This document shows positions 29,449-37,662 of a stretch of 64,000 nt of DNA, one piece after another; the first letter of the stretch is position 1, and each line of letters opens with the position of its first letter. A program made the position numbers and the translations under genes. The stretch spans positions 47,686 to 111,685 of the forward strand of contig JAHCHE010000030.1 in the NCBI GenBank assembly GCA_026129905.1. The letters are read 5' to 3'. Under the pieces are notes generated by a model. The model was not told the DNA's origin and did not search any database. It saw nothing but the letters and a program-made list of their open reading frames with translations. The DNA comes from Bryobacteraceae bacterium. GTDB lineage: Bacteria > Acidobacteriota > Terriglobia > Bryobacterales > Bryobacteraceae.

Positions 29449-30229
29449 CCCCCTGACTCCTCAGCATGACCCCTATCCACGGCGGATACGAGGTATCTCG
29501 GCGCGGCGATCTGAAGCGGAACTCGCCCTTCACCCGAATCTTTCTTGCGATCAGGTTGCCTACTGATACCCAGCCATATCGAAAACTGTAGAGAGATCCG
29601 AATTCCAGACCGTCATTGTCGAGTATCCGCCTGTGGGCGCCGGAGGGCCCCCAGAGGCTACGGCAGTCGGCTTCTTTCGTAAGATCCAGCACCGCAGGAA
29701 GAGACAGCTCGACCTGTGGCTCACGTTCGAATGGGGCGCGCGCGATACCATCCTGAACTAGTGACGCCAGCTTGGAAGCCAGCTTTGAGGAACCAAGAGG
29801 GGACCTCGTATACCCAACCTGGCGGGCGGGGTTGATGTCAAACAACCGAGGCTCTTCGACGCGGTCCTCGCGGATGATGATCACGCGATCTTTGTCCAGC
29901 CAAGCCGAGGCAACGCCCAGTTCGAACATCACGTTCCCATTGCAGCCGGTGATGTCTGCAATAACCAAATCGGCGGCACGAATGTCACGCCAGATCTCTG
30001 GGTGGATGATCCCGGCGCTCACCACGTCCACCGCTCTTCGGCACCGGAGCGCTACCCCCATGCCCTTTGCGATCTCCTCACAGACCCCGCTTATGAGCTC
30101 GAAGAGCTCGTCCCAGTATTCTGGCGGTGTTGCCGGGCAGATTACGAAACACCATAGTTCTCCAAGGGCCTTTTCGGCGGCGTACGAGTCGTCGCGAGCG
30201 TGGTCATATGGCCAGACCGATTCGGACAT
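29435..30229 (-). CDS. Nucleoside-2-deoxyribosyltransferase/TIR-like protein, truncated by a frameshift
   Basis: The ATG at 30229 was chosen: AAAGG lies just upstream and the product begins MSESVWPYDHARDD. The N-terminal ~150 residues carry CFVICPATPPEYWDELF, a long helix, and ADLVIADITGCNGNVMFELG. This is the pattern of nucleotide-handling Rossmann-like proteins related to nucleoside 2-deoxyribosyltransferases and TIR-like NADases, several of which serve in phage defence. A proline/beta-rich second domain follows and the frame stops at 29435. A single-base shift in a C5 run restores ~100 further residues. Its base composition is visibly lower in GC than its surroundings, and it neighbours a recombinase and hicBA. 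A defence role is inference. Confidence 0.65.
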   Translation of the reverse strand: MSESVWPYDHARDDSYAAEKALGELWCFVICPATPPEYWDELFELISGVCEEIAKGMGVALRCRRAVDVVSAGIIHPEIWRDIRAADLVIADITGCNGNVMFELGVASAWLDKDRVIIIREDRVEEPRLFDINPARQVGYTRSPLGSSKLASKLASLVQDGIARAPFEREPQVELSLPAVLDLTKEADCRSLWGPSGAHRRILDNDGLEFGSLYSFRYGWVSVGNLIARKIRVKGEFRFRSPRRDTSYPPWIGVMLRSQGVFCE

Positions 30230-30634
30230 GACCTTTAGTTTGCCATACGAAACCAAGCTCCCCGCTCCGCTGCCGGCATGGCCGTCTCGCAACCAACCTC
30301 TGCGCGTTGACCCTGCACCGGCGCACCTATAGGCTACCCTGCGGATGTTGGCCACGGTAGGCAGGAACCGTGGGCGGTTAACGCCCAATCTGGACACTGA
30401 GGGTCGCGCGTTTCAACCAGCCGATTTAAAGGTTCCATCTGGAGAGTCCCGTTACCACCATACGGATTCACGCCCGCTCAGCGTCTGCCTGCTTGCGTCC
30501 TACCTCAACGCAAACGACAGACCAACACCGCGGTACGCTCAAATCAGATCGACTCCGCTGCTTCCACCGTTAGCCCCGTGATTCGCGCCCGCCAACCCCG
30601 CGGATGTACCCTGGTCCGGTAAAGGAGACTTTCG
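30230..30634. other. Intergenic region at the islet's right edge
   Basis: About 400 bp without a convincing gene. It is lower in GC than the chromosomal blocks on either side up to about 30540. It contains a small GGGCG-N5-CGCCC hairpin near 30370 and, at the end, AGGAG correctly spaced before the ATG at 30635. The islet boundary probably falls here, but no direct repeat was recognised. Confidence 0.4.
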
Positions 30635-32053
30635 ATGAACCTGTCGCGGCGGACATTCTCCTCGACGCTGCTCGCGCCATTCGCGGCTGCGGCCGGCCGG
30701 GAAGACACTCCCGCCCGCCGGCGCGCCCGGAAACGCTTCACCGAAATCGCCGCCAGCCTGTACGCCTGGGACCTGCTGGACGAAGGCTGTGAACCCGTCC
30801 TGGAGACGCTCGGCGAAACCGCGCACGCCAACAGCGCCTACCTCGTGGCGCTCATGCACTGGGAGAAGCGGCCGCTCACGGACTTCTACTACCCGCACAA
30901 TCCCAAGCGCAAAACCTATTTCCCCGAAGACAGCCGCGCCTACTGGCGGCCCGACCCGGCCCGTTACCGCGACACGAAGATCAAGCCCCGGACGAGCGAT
31001 CGCGAGGAGTTGCGCAAGACGGACTGGCTCGGGATGCTGGTCGCCGCGGCGCGCAAAGCCGGCTGGAAGACGGGCGCGGAGATCTCCCATACCGTCCTCG
31101 ACCAGGAACGCGCGCGCGGCGAGCTGATCGACACCGTGCAGCGCGACATCTGGGGCAACCCGCTGGGGCAATTAATCTGCGTCAACAACCCGGACGCGCG
31201 CAATTACCTCATGGGTCTCTTCTCGGACCTCACCGCCAATTACGATCTCGATTTCGTGCAGACCTGCCTCGTGCCGTTCGCCCACGGGCGTCACGCGGTC
31301 TCGGTGGGGCTCGGCGGCGAGGAGCGGCAGCCGGGCACGTTTGCGTTCCAGACCTGGGGCTCGCGCGCCGGGCAGCCGGTGGCGGCGACTCTCGAAGCGA
31401 CGCTCGGCGGCTGCTTCTGTCCGAGTTGCGAACGGGCCGCCGCCGCTGACGGACTGGACCTGAAAGCCATCCGCCGCGCCATGTTGCCCGTGGCGAACAT
31501 GATCGACCATCCCGACCCTGCCGCCACCCACCGGCTCGCCCTCCTCTACGCCTCCAACATCACGCCGACGGCTCTGCTGCTGCGACACCCCGAAATCTTC
31601 GAATGGCTGCGGTTCCGCTGCGCCTCCATGACGCGCCTGTTCCGCGACGTGCGCGTCGCGCTCGTGAAAATCAAGCCGCAAATCGACCTCCGGCTGAACG
31701 CTTACATCTATGACGCGCCGGAAATGGCGGGTATCGATTTCGCCGCGTTGCGCGAACACCTGGGCTCCATCCGCTCCAGCAATTACGACGAACAGAGCGG
31801 CCGGATGGAGCGGCTGGAGCATAAGCGTCAGTTTCTGCTCGCGGTCCGCGCCGCCGCCGGCGACGACATCCCGTTCCTGTCCGCCATCGGCATCCGTCCC
31901 AAGGCGACGCCCGAACTGATCCGCGCGGGAGTTCGGATCTCCGCCGAGTGCGGGGCCGACGGGTTGTCCCTGGGCCACTACGACGGAGCGCCGCTGCGGA
32001 ATCTGGAAGCCATCGGCGAGGGCCTGCGCGACGCCGATATCACCGCCGGCTGA
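30635..32053 (+). CDS. Tat-exported hypothetical protein, TIM-barrel glycosidase-like
   Basis: This 472-residue protein has a twin-arginine leader (MNLSRRTFSSTLLAPFAAAA) preceded by a good AGGAG site. Motifs such as SAYLVALMHWEKRPL, VNNPDARNYLMGLFSDL, YDLDFVQTCL and GADGLSLGHYDGAPL follow the strand-helix rhythm of uncharacterised glycoside-hydrolase-like barrels, in which an early asparagine-rich strand and a late Gly-Leu strand recur. A C-x-x-C pair (GGCFCPSCERAA) is embedded. I cannot assign a catalytic pair or substrate. It stands alone, convergent with the Fe-S oxidoreductase gene 9 bp away. Confidence 0.7.
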   Translation: MNLSRRTFSSTLLAPFAAAAGREDTPARRRARKRFTEIAASLYAWDLLDEGCEPVLETLGETAHANSAYLVALMHWEKRPLTDFYYPHNPKRKTYFPEDSRAYWRPDPARYRDTKIKPRTSDREELRKTDWLGMLVAAARKAGWKTGAEISHTVLDQERARGELIDTVQRDIWGNPLGQLICVNNPDARNYLMGLFSDLTANYDLDFVQTCLVPFAHGRHAVSVGLGGEERQPGTFAFQTWGSRAGQPVAATLEATLGGCFCPSCERAAAADGLDLKAIRRAMLPVANMIDHPDPAATHRLALLYASNITPTALLLRHPEIFEWLRFRCASMTRLFRDVRVALVKIKPQIDLRLNAYIYDAPEMAGIDFAALREHLGSIRSSNYDEQSGRMERLEHKRQFLLAVRAAAGDDIPFLSAIGIRPKATPELIRAGVRISAECGADGLSLGHYDGAPLRNLEAIGEGLRDADITAG

Positions 32054-32062
32054 AGATGCGGC

Positions 32063-33895
32063 CTACAGATTCGTCGCGGCGATCTGTGCGATATCGAGGA
32101 GTTTCGGAGCGCCGGCCGCGCTTCCCAGCCCGTCCTTGAACATCGACCGGCAGAACGGACACGCGACGCCGATGGTCTCCGCGCCCGTGCTCGCCAATTC
32201 CTCGGCGCGCTCCACGTTGACGCGTTTGCCCTCCTCCTCGCCGAGAAAGAAGAGGCCCCCGCCGGCGCCGCAGCAGAACGCGCGGTCGCGCGCGCGCGGC
32301 GGGTCGACGACTCCGGCCCAGCGGGCGATCACCTGCCGCGGCTGATCGTAAACATTGCGGTAGCGCCCCAGGTAACAAGGATCGTGATATACCACCTGGG
32401 AAGCGCCGATTCCGGATTCCGGCAGGCCCGCCAGCCTCGCGGCGAGGAACTCCGAATGGTGCTCGATCGCCGGCGATTCGCCGAACTGCTTCCAGTCCTC
32501 GGCGATCGTGCGCACGCAATGCGGGCACGCGGACAGTAGCTTTCTCACGCCGCTCTTCTCAAACTGCTCCAGATTGAAGGTCGCCAGTTCCTCGAACGCA
32601 AGATCGTTGCCCAGCCTCCGCGCCGCGTCTCCGGTGCACTTCTCCCGCTTCAGAACGCCATAGCTCACCTTGAGATGATTGAGAACCTTCACCAGCGCGA
32701 GCGTCACTTCCCGGCCCTGCGGATCGTAGGCCCCCATGCAGCCCAGCCACAGGCAGTACTCTTGCGAGCCGTCGTACACCGGCAGCCCGTGCTGCTGCAC
32801 GAACTTGTCCCGCTCGCTGGTAGAGAAACCCATCGGATTGCCGAATCGTTCAAGGTTGAGGAACAGCTTGCCGCCGTAGTCGTCCTCCCACTTGCCCGTG
32901 TTCACCGCTCCGCGCCGCAAGCCGATCAAAACCGGCAGGTGCTCGATCCCTACCGGACACTGGTATTCGCAGGCCCCGCAGGTGGTGCACTGGAAGGCAG
33001 CCTTCTGCGAGAGGTGCTTGCCCAGCAGCGGTTCCTCGCCGCGAGCGCCGAATTCATTTAGGTAGTTGCGCACGCCCAGGATGATCTGTTTCGGGTTAAG
33101 CTCTTTGCCCGTGTTGGAAGCGGGGCAATGCTCCGTGCAACGCCCGCATTCCACGCACGAATACGCCTGAAGCGACGTGAGCCGCGTGACGTCTTTGCCC
33201 GCGTCGAGCCCGAAATCCTCGTCTCCCACCAGCGGGGGGATGCGGCTGAAGCCGCGCTCCAGGAAAACCGCGATCGGACTGAGCGCCAGGTGGAGGTGCT
33301 TCGTGTTCGGTATCAGCGGCAGGAAGGCCGCCAGCGATGCCGTGTGAATCCACCAGATCGCCTTCCCCGCCGCGCCCGACTCGCCGACCACGTAGCCGGC
33401 GATGTAGGTCCACATCAGCGTGAAGATCAATCCGTCGATCAGCGCGGACTCGCCGGATACTTCACCCAGCCACTTCGGCCGCGTCACGAACCGGCGCACG
33501 AGCAGCCCGACGATCGCCACGCCCACGGCCGCGGCGAAGACCGCCACCAAAGGATAATACAACCTTCCGAAACGGCTTTCGTGCGGGATGAGGTCCAGCC
33601 CGAACGCTGCCGCCAGGTGATCCAGCGTCACCAGCGCGAAGGCGCAGAAGCCCCAGAAAACCACCGCGTGGGCGATGCCGGGAAGCGGCCGGTGACGGAT
33701 CACCTTCGCCTGCCCGACCACTTCCGATAGGAACCTCCCGATCCTGGGGCCTAACGGACGGATCGAGTACTCCGGATCCTTCCGCGCGCCCACGATGTTG
33801 CGCCAGATCCGGCGTAGCCGTCGCCAGGTCACAGCCAGGGAGACGGCAAATAGAGCACAAAATGAAACGATTTCGATCGCCGTCAGGCTCAGCAC
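32063..33895 (-). CDS. Membrane Fe-S oxidoreductase (heterodisulfide-reductase HdrD/E-like fusion)
   Basis: This 610-residue protein has a GTG start at 33895. Five N-terminal helices (about 1-230; e.g. AVVFWGFCAFALVTLDHLAA) resemble the nitrate-reductase gamma/HdrE heme b subunit. Two [4Fe-4S] motifs follow (CVECGRCTEHCP near 260 and CTTCGACEYQCP near 320), then two CCG-type domains (CLWLGCMGAYD; ACPHCVRT; DPCYLGRY; FCCGAGGGLF; ACPFCRSM). Such HdrD-like fusions pass electrons between quinone and soluble donors, often in fatty-acid or lactate/glycolate-type oxidation. The physiological partner is not nearby. Length and all cysteines look intact. Confidence 0.85.
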   Translation of the reverse strand: MLSLTAIEIVSFCALFAVSLAVTWRRLRRIWRNIVGARKDPEYSIRPLGPRIGRFLSEVVGQAKVIRHRPLPGIAHAVVFWGFCAFALVTLDHLAAAFGLDLIPHESRFGRLYYPLVAVFAAAVGVAIVGLLVRRFVTRPKWLGEVSGESALIDGLIFTLMWTYIAGYVVGESGAAGKAIWWIHTASLAAFLPLIPNTKHLHLALSPIAVFLERGFSRIPPLVGDEDFGLDAGKDVTRLTSLQAYSCVECGRCTEHCPASNTGKELNPKQIILGVRNYLNEFGARGEEPLLGKHLSQKAAFQCTTCGACEYQCPVGIEHLPVLIGLRRGAVNTGKWEDDYGGKLFLNLERFGNPMGFSTSERDKFVQQHGLPVYDGSQEYCLWLGCMGAYDPQGREVTLALVKVLNHLKVSYGVLKREKCTGDAARRLGNDLAFEELATFNLEQFEKSGVRKLLSACPHCVRTIAEDWKQFGESPAIEHHSEFLAARLAGLPESGIGASQVVYHDPCYLGRYRNVYDQPRQVIARWAGVVDPPRARDRAFCCGAGGGLFFLGEEEGKRVNVERAEELASTGAETIGVACPFCRSMFKDGLGSAAGAPKLLDIAQIAATNL

Positions 33896-33902
33896 GAACT
33901 CA

Positions 33903-33908
33903 AATGTA
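33903..33908 (-). promoter_or_regulatory. -10-like box TACATT before the Fe-S oxidoreductase gene
   Basis: Minus-strand TACATT ends 7 nt before the GTG at 33895. There is no Shine-Dalgarno between them, consistent with a very short leader. Confidence 0.3.
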
Positions 33909-33955
33909 GCATGGGCAACCGCCGCGCCCGGGTCCCGCCACGGCGGCCCCTTGGT

Positions 33956-35980
33956 TCAAAGGCCGCTGGCGAAGTTGTGGTCGTAGCGCCCCTGAACAAC
34001 CGCTTCGATGTCCATGGTCACGTGTACGTGGTCCGGTTTGCCGTACAGGGAGTAAACGCGGCGGACAGGTTCGAAGGCCGCCGGCGCGCGGCTGTAGAAG
34101 TTCAACCTGCGCGGCGCCAGCAGCGCCGCGGCTTCCGGCAGATCGAGATGACGCAGGATGTTCAGAAAAATCGGCCCTTCCACGTGGCTGGACGGCGGGT
34201 TCAGCAGCAGCGCCTGGGCGATGCCGGGGTCCAGAATGGCCGCGTAGAGCCCCAGGATGCCGGCGACGCCGTCGCCCGCCACCGTGATCCGGGCCGGGTC
34301 CACCTCCTTGCGCCCGCGCATCGCCGCAGCCGCTCGCAGCACGTCCCACAGGCGCAGCGAATCCACCGTCTGGCCCACGTGCATGGCGTTGCGCAGCGTG
34401 GCTTTCCAGAAGCTCTTGTCCCAGCCGATTTCGCCCACGCCCCGCGGATAGACCACCAGGGTCGCCCTCTCGCTGTTCCTGGCGTATAGCAGCGTGCGCC
34501 GAAGCGCTTCGGGGTCCTCGCCGTCCGAGGCGACGTACAGCAGCACGGGAGGCGGCCGGTCCGGCTTCTCCGGCGCCGCCAGCAAAGCGCGAATCGTGAC
34601 GCCGGGCTCGGACTCCAGGCTCGCCTCCCGAAATCCGCCGCGAGCCTCGCCTTCATGCACGCGTAAGATAGCGTCGCCGGGGTCCTTGGCAAACGCCCCG
34701 AATACCTTCTCCCGCAACGCCCTCATCAGTTGCGTCTTCCGCGCCTCCCACTCCGCCGCGCCGCCGAAGGTCCGGAATTCCGGCGTCTTGAGGAACGTCT
34801 CATGAACCCGGTAGTTCAGGGCGTCGGCCGGTGGCCCGTCTGAAAAAACCGCGAGACTTTCTTCCGGCGCGTTCGAGTAGTCCATGTCGAGCTTTCGATC
34901 CGGCGCGTTCAGCAAGTGCCGGTCGAACCAGCGGATCGCCTGCTCGCGCAGGAAGTCGGAATCCTCGTGCCCGGTGTCCACCACGATGTTCTTGAACTCC
35001 TCCCCGCGCCCGAACGAACCGTAGAGGCCGCCCACCCTTCGCTCGAACTCCTCATAGCCCGCCACGGGAAACAGCGCGTCTTTGCGGCCGTGCATCATCA
35101 GCAGCGGCCGCGGCGCGATGAGCGCCCCCTGGTGGAGCATGTCGTGACGCCACGAGTTGATCGGGAACATGCAGTCGCAGTGGCGTTTCTGCGTGTCTTC
35201 CTCCAGGTTCGCGGCGTACGTGCTGATGCCCATCACCGGGACTGCTACCTTCACTCGAGGATCGACGGCGGCCGTGAACCATGTCATCGCCGCGCCGCCG
35301 GAGCGGCCGGTCATCCCGATGCGTTCGGCGTCCACCTCCGGCCTCGTCTCGAGGTAGTCGATCGCGCGCATCGCGTTCCAGACCTCGACCCCGGCGGGGG
35401 TGTAGCCCCGCGCGAACCAGTCGTACATCTCCTGGTTGTAAACGCCATGGTGCAGCGCGAATGTTTCGGCGATTTGGATGGAGTCCAGAATCAGCGCGAT
35501 ATAGCCGTTCTTGGCGAACGAGATGCCATGCCGTTGGTACTTGGCCTTGTCGCCATACGGCGAATACGCGTGTCCGCACACGTAGACGATCGCCGCGGCC
35601 TTGCCCTTCCGCTGCTTGGGCACATACAGATTGGCTGTTACGTAGATCTTCGGAAGACTTTCGAACGCCAGTTTCTCCACCACGTACGAGCCTTTGTCGA
35701 GCGTGCCCGTTATGGTGACGTTTAGCGGCGTGCGCTCCGGCCACGGCAGCAGGCCCAGCATGTCGCGCAACTCTTCCAGCCGCCCGGAGCGCGCCCGCTC
35801 CCACGTTTCACGCGAAGCGATCTCCGCCCCTGCCGCGTCGGTGATGGATCTTGCGGCGCGGCGGAGCGCCTCCATCGTCTGCCCTTGGCTCTCGACCATC
35901 CGATCGAGCGCCGCCTGGTCCGCCTGCGCGCAAACCAAACCCGGCGCCGCCAACGCGAGAACAACCGTGATCGCTTTCAT
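33956..35980 (-). CDS. Secreted tandem alpha/beta-hydrolase (acetyl-xylan-esterase/dienelactone-hydrolase-like)
   Basis: This 674-residue protein has a signal peptide (ITVVLALAAPGLVCAQA). The first hydrolase domain (about 85-370) holds a complete candidate triad: S227 in GMTGRSGGAAM, D301 in HGRKDALFPV and H338 in VDTGHEDSD. The C-terminal ~240 residues repeat the fold (PPVLLYVASDGEDPEALRR), but the expected nucleophile elbow reads VAGDGVAGILG without Ser, so the second domain looks inactive. Relatives act on acetylated sugars or are uncharacterised. It is followed, 60 bp downstream on the same strand, by the Fe-S oxidoreductase gene. Confidence 0.75.
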   Translation of the reverse strand: MKAITVVLALAAPGLVCAQADQAALDRMVESQGQTMEALRRAARSITDAAGAEIASRETWERARSGRLEELRDMLGLLPWPERTPLNVTITGTLDKGSYVVEKLAFESLPKIYVTANLYVPKQRKGKAAAIVYVCGHAYSPYGDKAKYQRHGISFAKNGYIALILDSIQIAETFALHHGVYNQEMYDWFARGYTPAGVEVWNAMRAIDYLETRPEVDAERIGMTGRSGGAAMTWFTAAVDPRVKVAVPVMGISTYAANLEEDTQKRHCDCMFPINSWRHDMLHQGALIAPRPLLMMHGRKDALFPVAGYEEFERRVGGLYGSFGRGEEFKNIVVDTGHEDSDFLREQAIRWFDRHLLNAPDRKLDMDYSNAPEESLAVFSDGPPADALNYRVHETFLKTPEFRTFGGAAEWEARKTQLMRALREKVFGAFAKDPGDAILRVHEGEARGGFREASLESEPGVTIRALLAAPEKPDRPPPVLLYVASDGEDPEALRRTLLYARNSERATLVVYPRGVGEIGWDKSFWKATLRNAMHVGQTVDSLRLWDVLRAAAAMRGRKEVDPARITVAGDGVAGILGLYAAILDPGIAQALLLNPPSSHVEGPIFLNILRHLDLPEAAALLAPRRLNFYSRAPAAFEPVRRVYSLYGKPDHVHVTMDIEAVVQGRYDHNFASGL

Positions 35981-36014
35981 CGCACAGATTATGCCAGACG
36001 CGGGAAATCGGCGT

Positions 36015-37466
36015 TCAGAGGCTCTTTTTCGGGGCGGCTTCGCCCCCGGTCTCCGCCTGTTCTCCGAAGCAGTACAGCGATTCCTCTGCCCGCAGATAGA
36101 TGCGCCCGTCCGCGATGGCCGGTGTGGCGATCACCTGCTCCCCCACGTCGCCGGAACTCAGCATCTCCCATTCCGCCCCCGCCCGGATGACGCTGATTTT
36201 TCCCTCTTTGTTGACGAAATAGACCTTCCCGTCTCCCGCTACCGGCTGCGCGTAGTATTGTCCCAGCGCGCCGTTCAGCCGTCGCTCGCCGAGGACGCGC
36301 CCGGTCTCCGGATCGAACGTCGATACGATGCCGCCATCCCGCACCACGTAAATAATCCCTTCGTAAAGTACCGGCGCCGTGACGTAAGGAAGGCCTTTCG
36401 CGTGACGCCACGCCACGTTCGACTGGCTCACGTCGCCGGTTCCGTTCAACCGGGTCCGCACCAGTCCGCCGCCCGGCTCCGCCGGATTGAACGCCCGCTC
36501 GTACTCCTCCGGCGTGACGATGCCGTCGCCGTTGCCGCTGTTAACGTCGATGGACCGGAACAGCCGGTACATGATCTGCTCGTTTACGCTCTTGTTTCCG
36601 AGTTCGGAGATCTCGATCTTGCCGTTCTTGTTCTTGTCGAACTGCGCGGCCATATTCTTGAACGGGGGCGCGCCGCCTCCCTCGCCGGGCTCCATCGTGA
36701 ACACCGATTCCAGCGCGATCAACGGCAGCGTGGCCGGCGAGTTGGTGACGCCTCGCGCCCACCACACGCGTTTCCCGCTGGCCAGGTCATACCCTGTCAG
36801 TTCCACCGCGCCGGCGACAACCACCTGCCGCGCGGCGCCCGCGGGATCGTAGACGGCCGGCGTTGCGTACGAGCCGAGAAACCCGACCGGACGTTCGGCT
36901 TGCCACGCCTGCTTCCCCGTGGCGGCGTCGAAAGCGGCCAGGTAAGCCTGCTCCGGCGTATCGATCAGCAGCAACACCTTCCCATCGGCGTATACCGGCG
37001 AGGTGGCCATGCCCTGCACCCCGCCGAACGGTCCCAGCGGAACCCGCCACCGCTCATTGCCGTCGAAATCGTAAGCCACCAGTCCGAATTCCGGAATGAA
37101 CGTGAATACGGTCCCGTCGCCCACCGCCGGGCTCGGCGTCGTCGGACCGTTCAGCGGATTCGCCGTCTCCGTACGGCTCTTCGGAACGCTTCGTCGCCAC
37201 AGCAGCCGGCCATCCACCGCGCTGTAACAGAACACGAATCGCTCCTCGCCCTCATGACCCGTGATCCACAACCGCCCGCCGGCCACCACCGGCGACGAGT
37301 TACCTTTCCACGTCTTGATCTTCCACACGACGCCCTTATCGCGGCCGATTTCCGCCGGCAGCCCCCGTTCCGGCGACACCCCCGAGCCATTCGGTCCGCG
37401 AAACCTCGGCCAATCCGAACCCGCCATCAGCAACGTGCACACGAAACCCAGAATGATGGTGCGCAT
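36015..37466 (-). CDS. Secreted PQQ-like beta-propeller protein with embedded EF-hands
   Basis: The 483-residue product uses the ATG at 37466, which has GGGAG upstream and yields a signal peptide (MRTIILGFVCTLLMAGS). WPRFRGPNGSGVS, LLWRRSVPKS, GLVAYDFDGNERWRVPLGP and ATGKQAWQAE are typical PQQ_2/quinoprotein-like blades. In the middle of the propeller (about 305-360) sit two EF-hand-like loops, DKNKNGKIEISE and DVNSGNGDGIVTPEE, so calcium binding is likely. PQQ-binding enzyme residues are not evident; many such proteins are structural or assembly factors. It stands in a same-strand row of secreted enzymes. Confidence 0.78.
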   Translation of the reverse strand: MRTIILGFVCTLLMAGSDWPRFRGPNGSGVSPERGLPAEIGRDKGVVWKIKTWKGNSSPVVAGGRLWITGHEGEERFVFCYSAVDGRLLWRRSVPKSRTETANPLNGPTTPSPAVGDGTVFTFIPEFGLVAYDFDGNERWRVPLGPFGGVQGMATSPVYADGKVLLLIDTPEQAYLAAFDAATGKQAWQAERPVGFLGSYATPAVYDPAGAARQVVVAGAVELTGYDLASGKRVWWARGVTNSPATLPLIALESVFTMEPGEGGGAPPFKNMAAQFDKNKNGKIEISELGNKSVNEQIMYRLFRSIDVNSGNGDGIVTPEEYERAFNPAEPGGGLVRTRLNGTGDVSQSNVAWRHAKGLPYVTAPVLYEGIIYVVRDGGIVSTFDPETGRVLGERRLNGALGQYYAQPVAGDGKVYFVNKEGKISVIRAGAEWEMLSSGDVGEQVIATPAIADGRIYLRAEESLYCFGEQAETGGEAAPKKSL

Positions 37467-37602
37467 TGAACTCCCTTCTCCTGTCAGTGTACTGCGGACC
37501 GTCTCGGGTGATCGCAAATACGTTCGCGTATTCATGCCCAAAAAGGTGCGAATAAATCGATTTCAGGCGCCGGTAACGCCGCAATCCTGGTTATTCTTGA
37601 TC

Positions 37603-37632
37603 TGTTCATCGGTGTTCATCGGTGTTCATCGG
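37603..37632. repeat. Three tandem copies of TGTTCATCGG
   Basis: Exact 10-bp units lie at 37603-37612, 37613-37622 and 37623-37632, followed by a partial TGG. It lies between the metallohydrolase stop and the PQQ-protein start, which are on the same strand. The motif is lower in GC than its surroundings. It could be a regulator array or simple slippage. Confidence 0.7.
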
Positions 37633-37662
37633 TGGCTTAGGTTCCTCACGCCTTCCGAGAAG

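Noticed and set aside
27300..30634. att direct repeats flanking the islet
   Set aside because: No convincing direct repeat was recognised by eye on both sides; a dot-plot would be needed.
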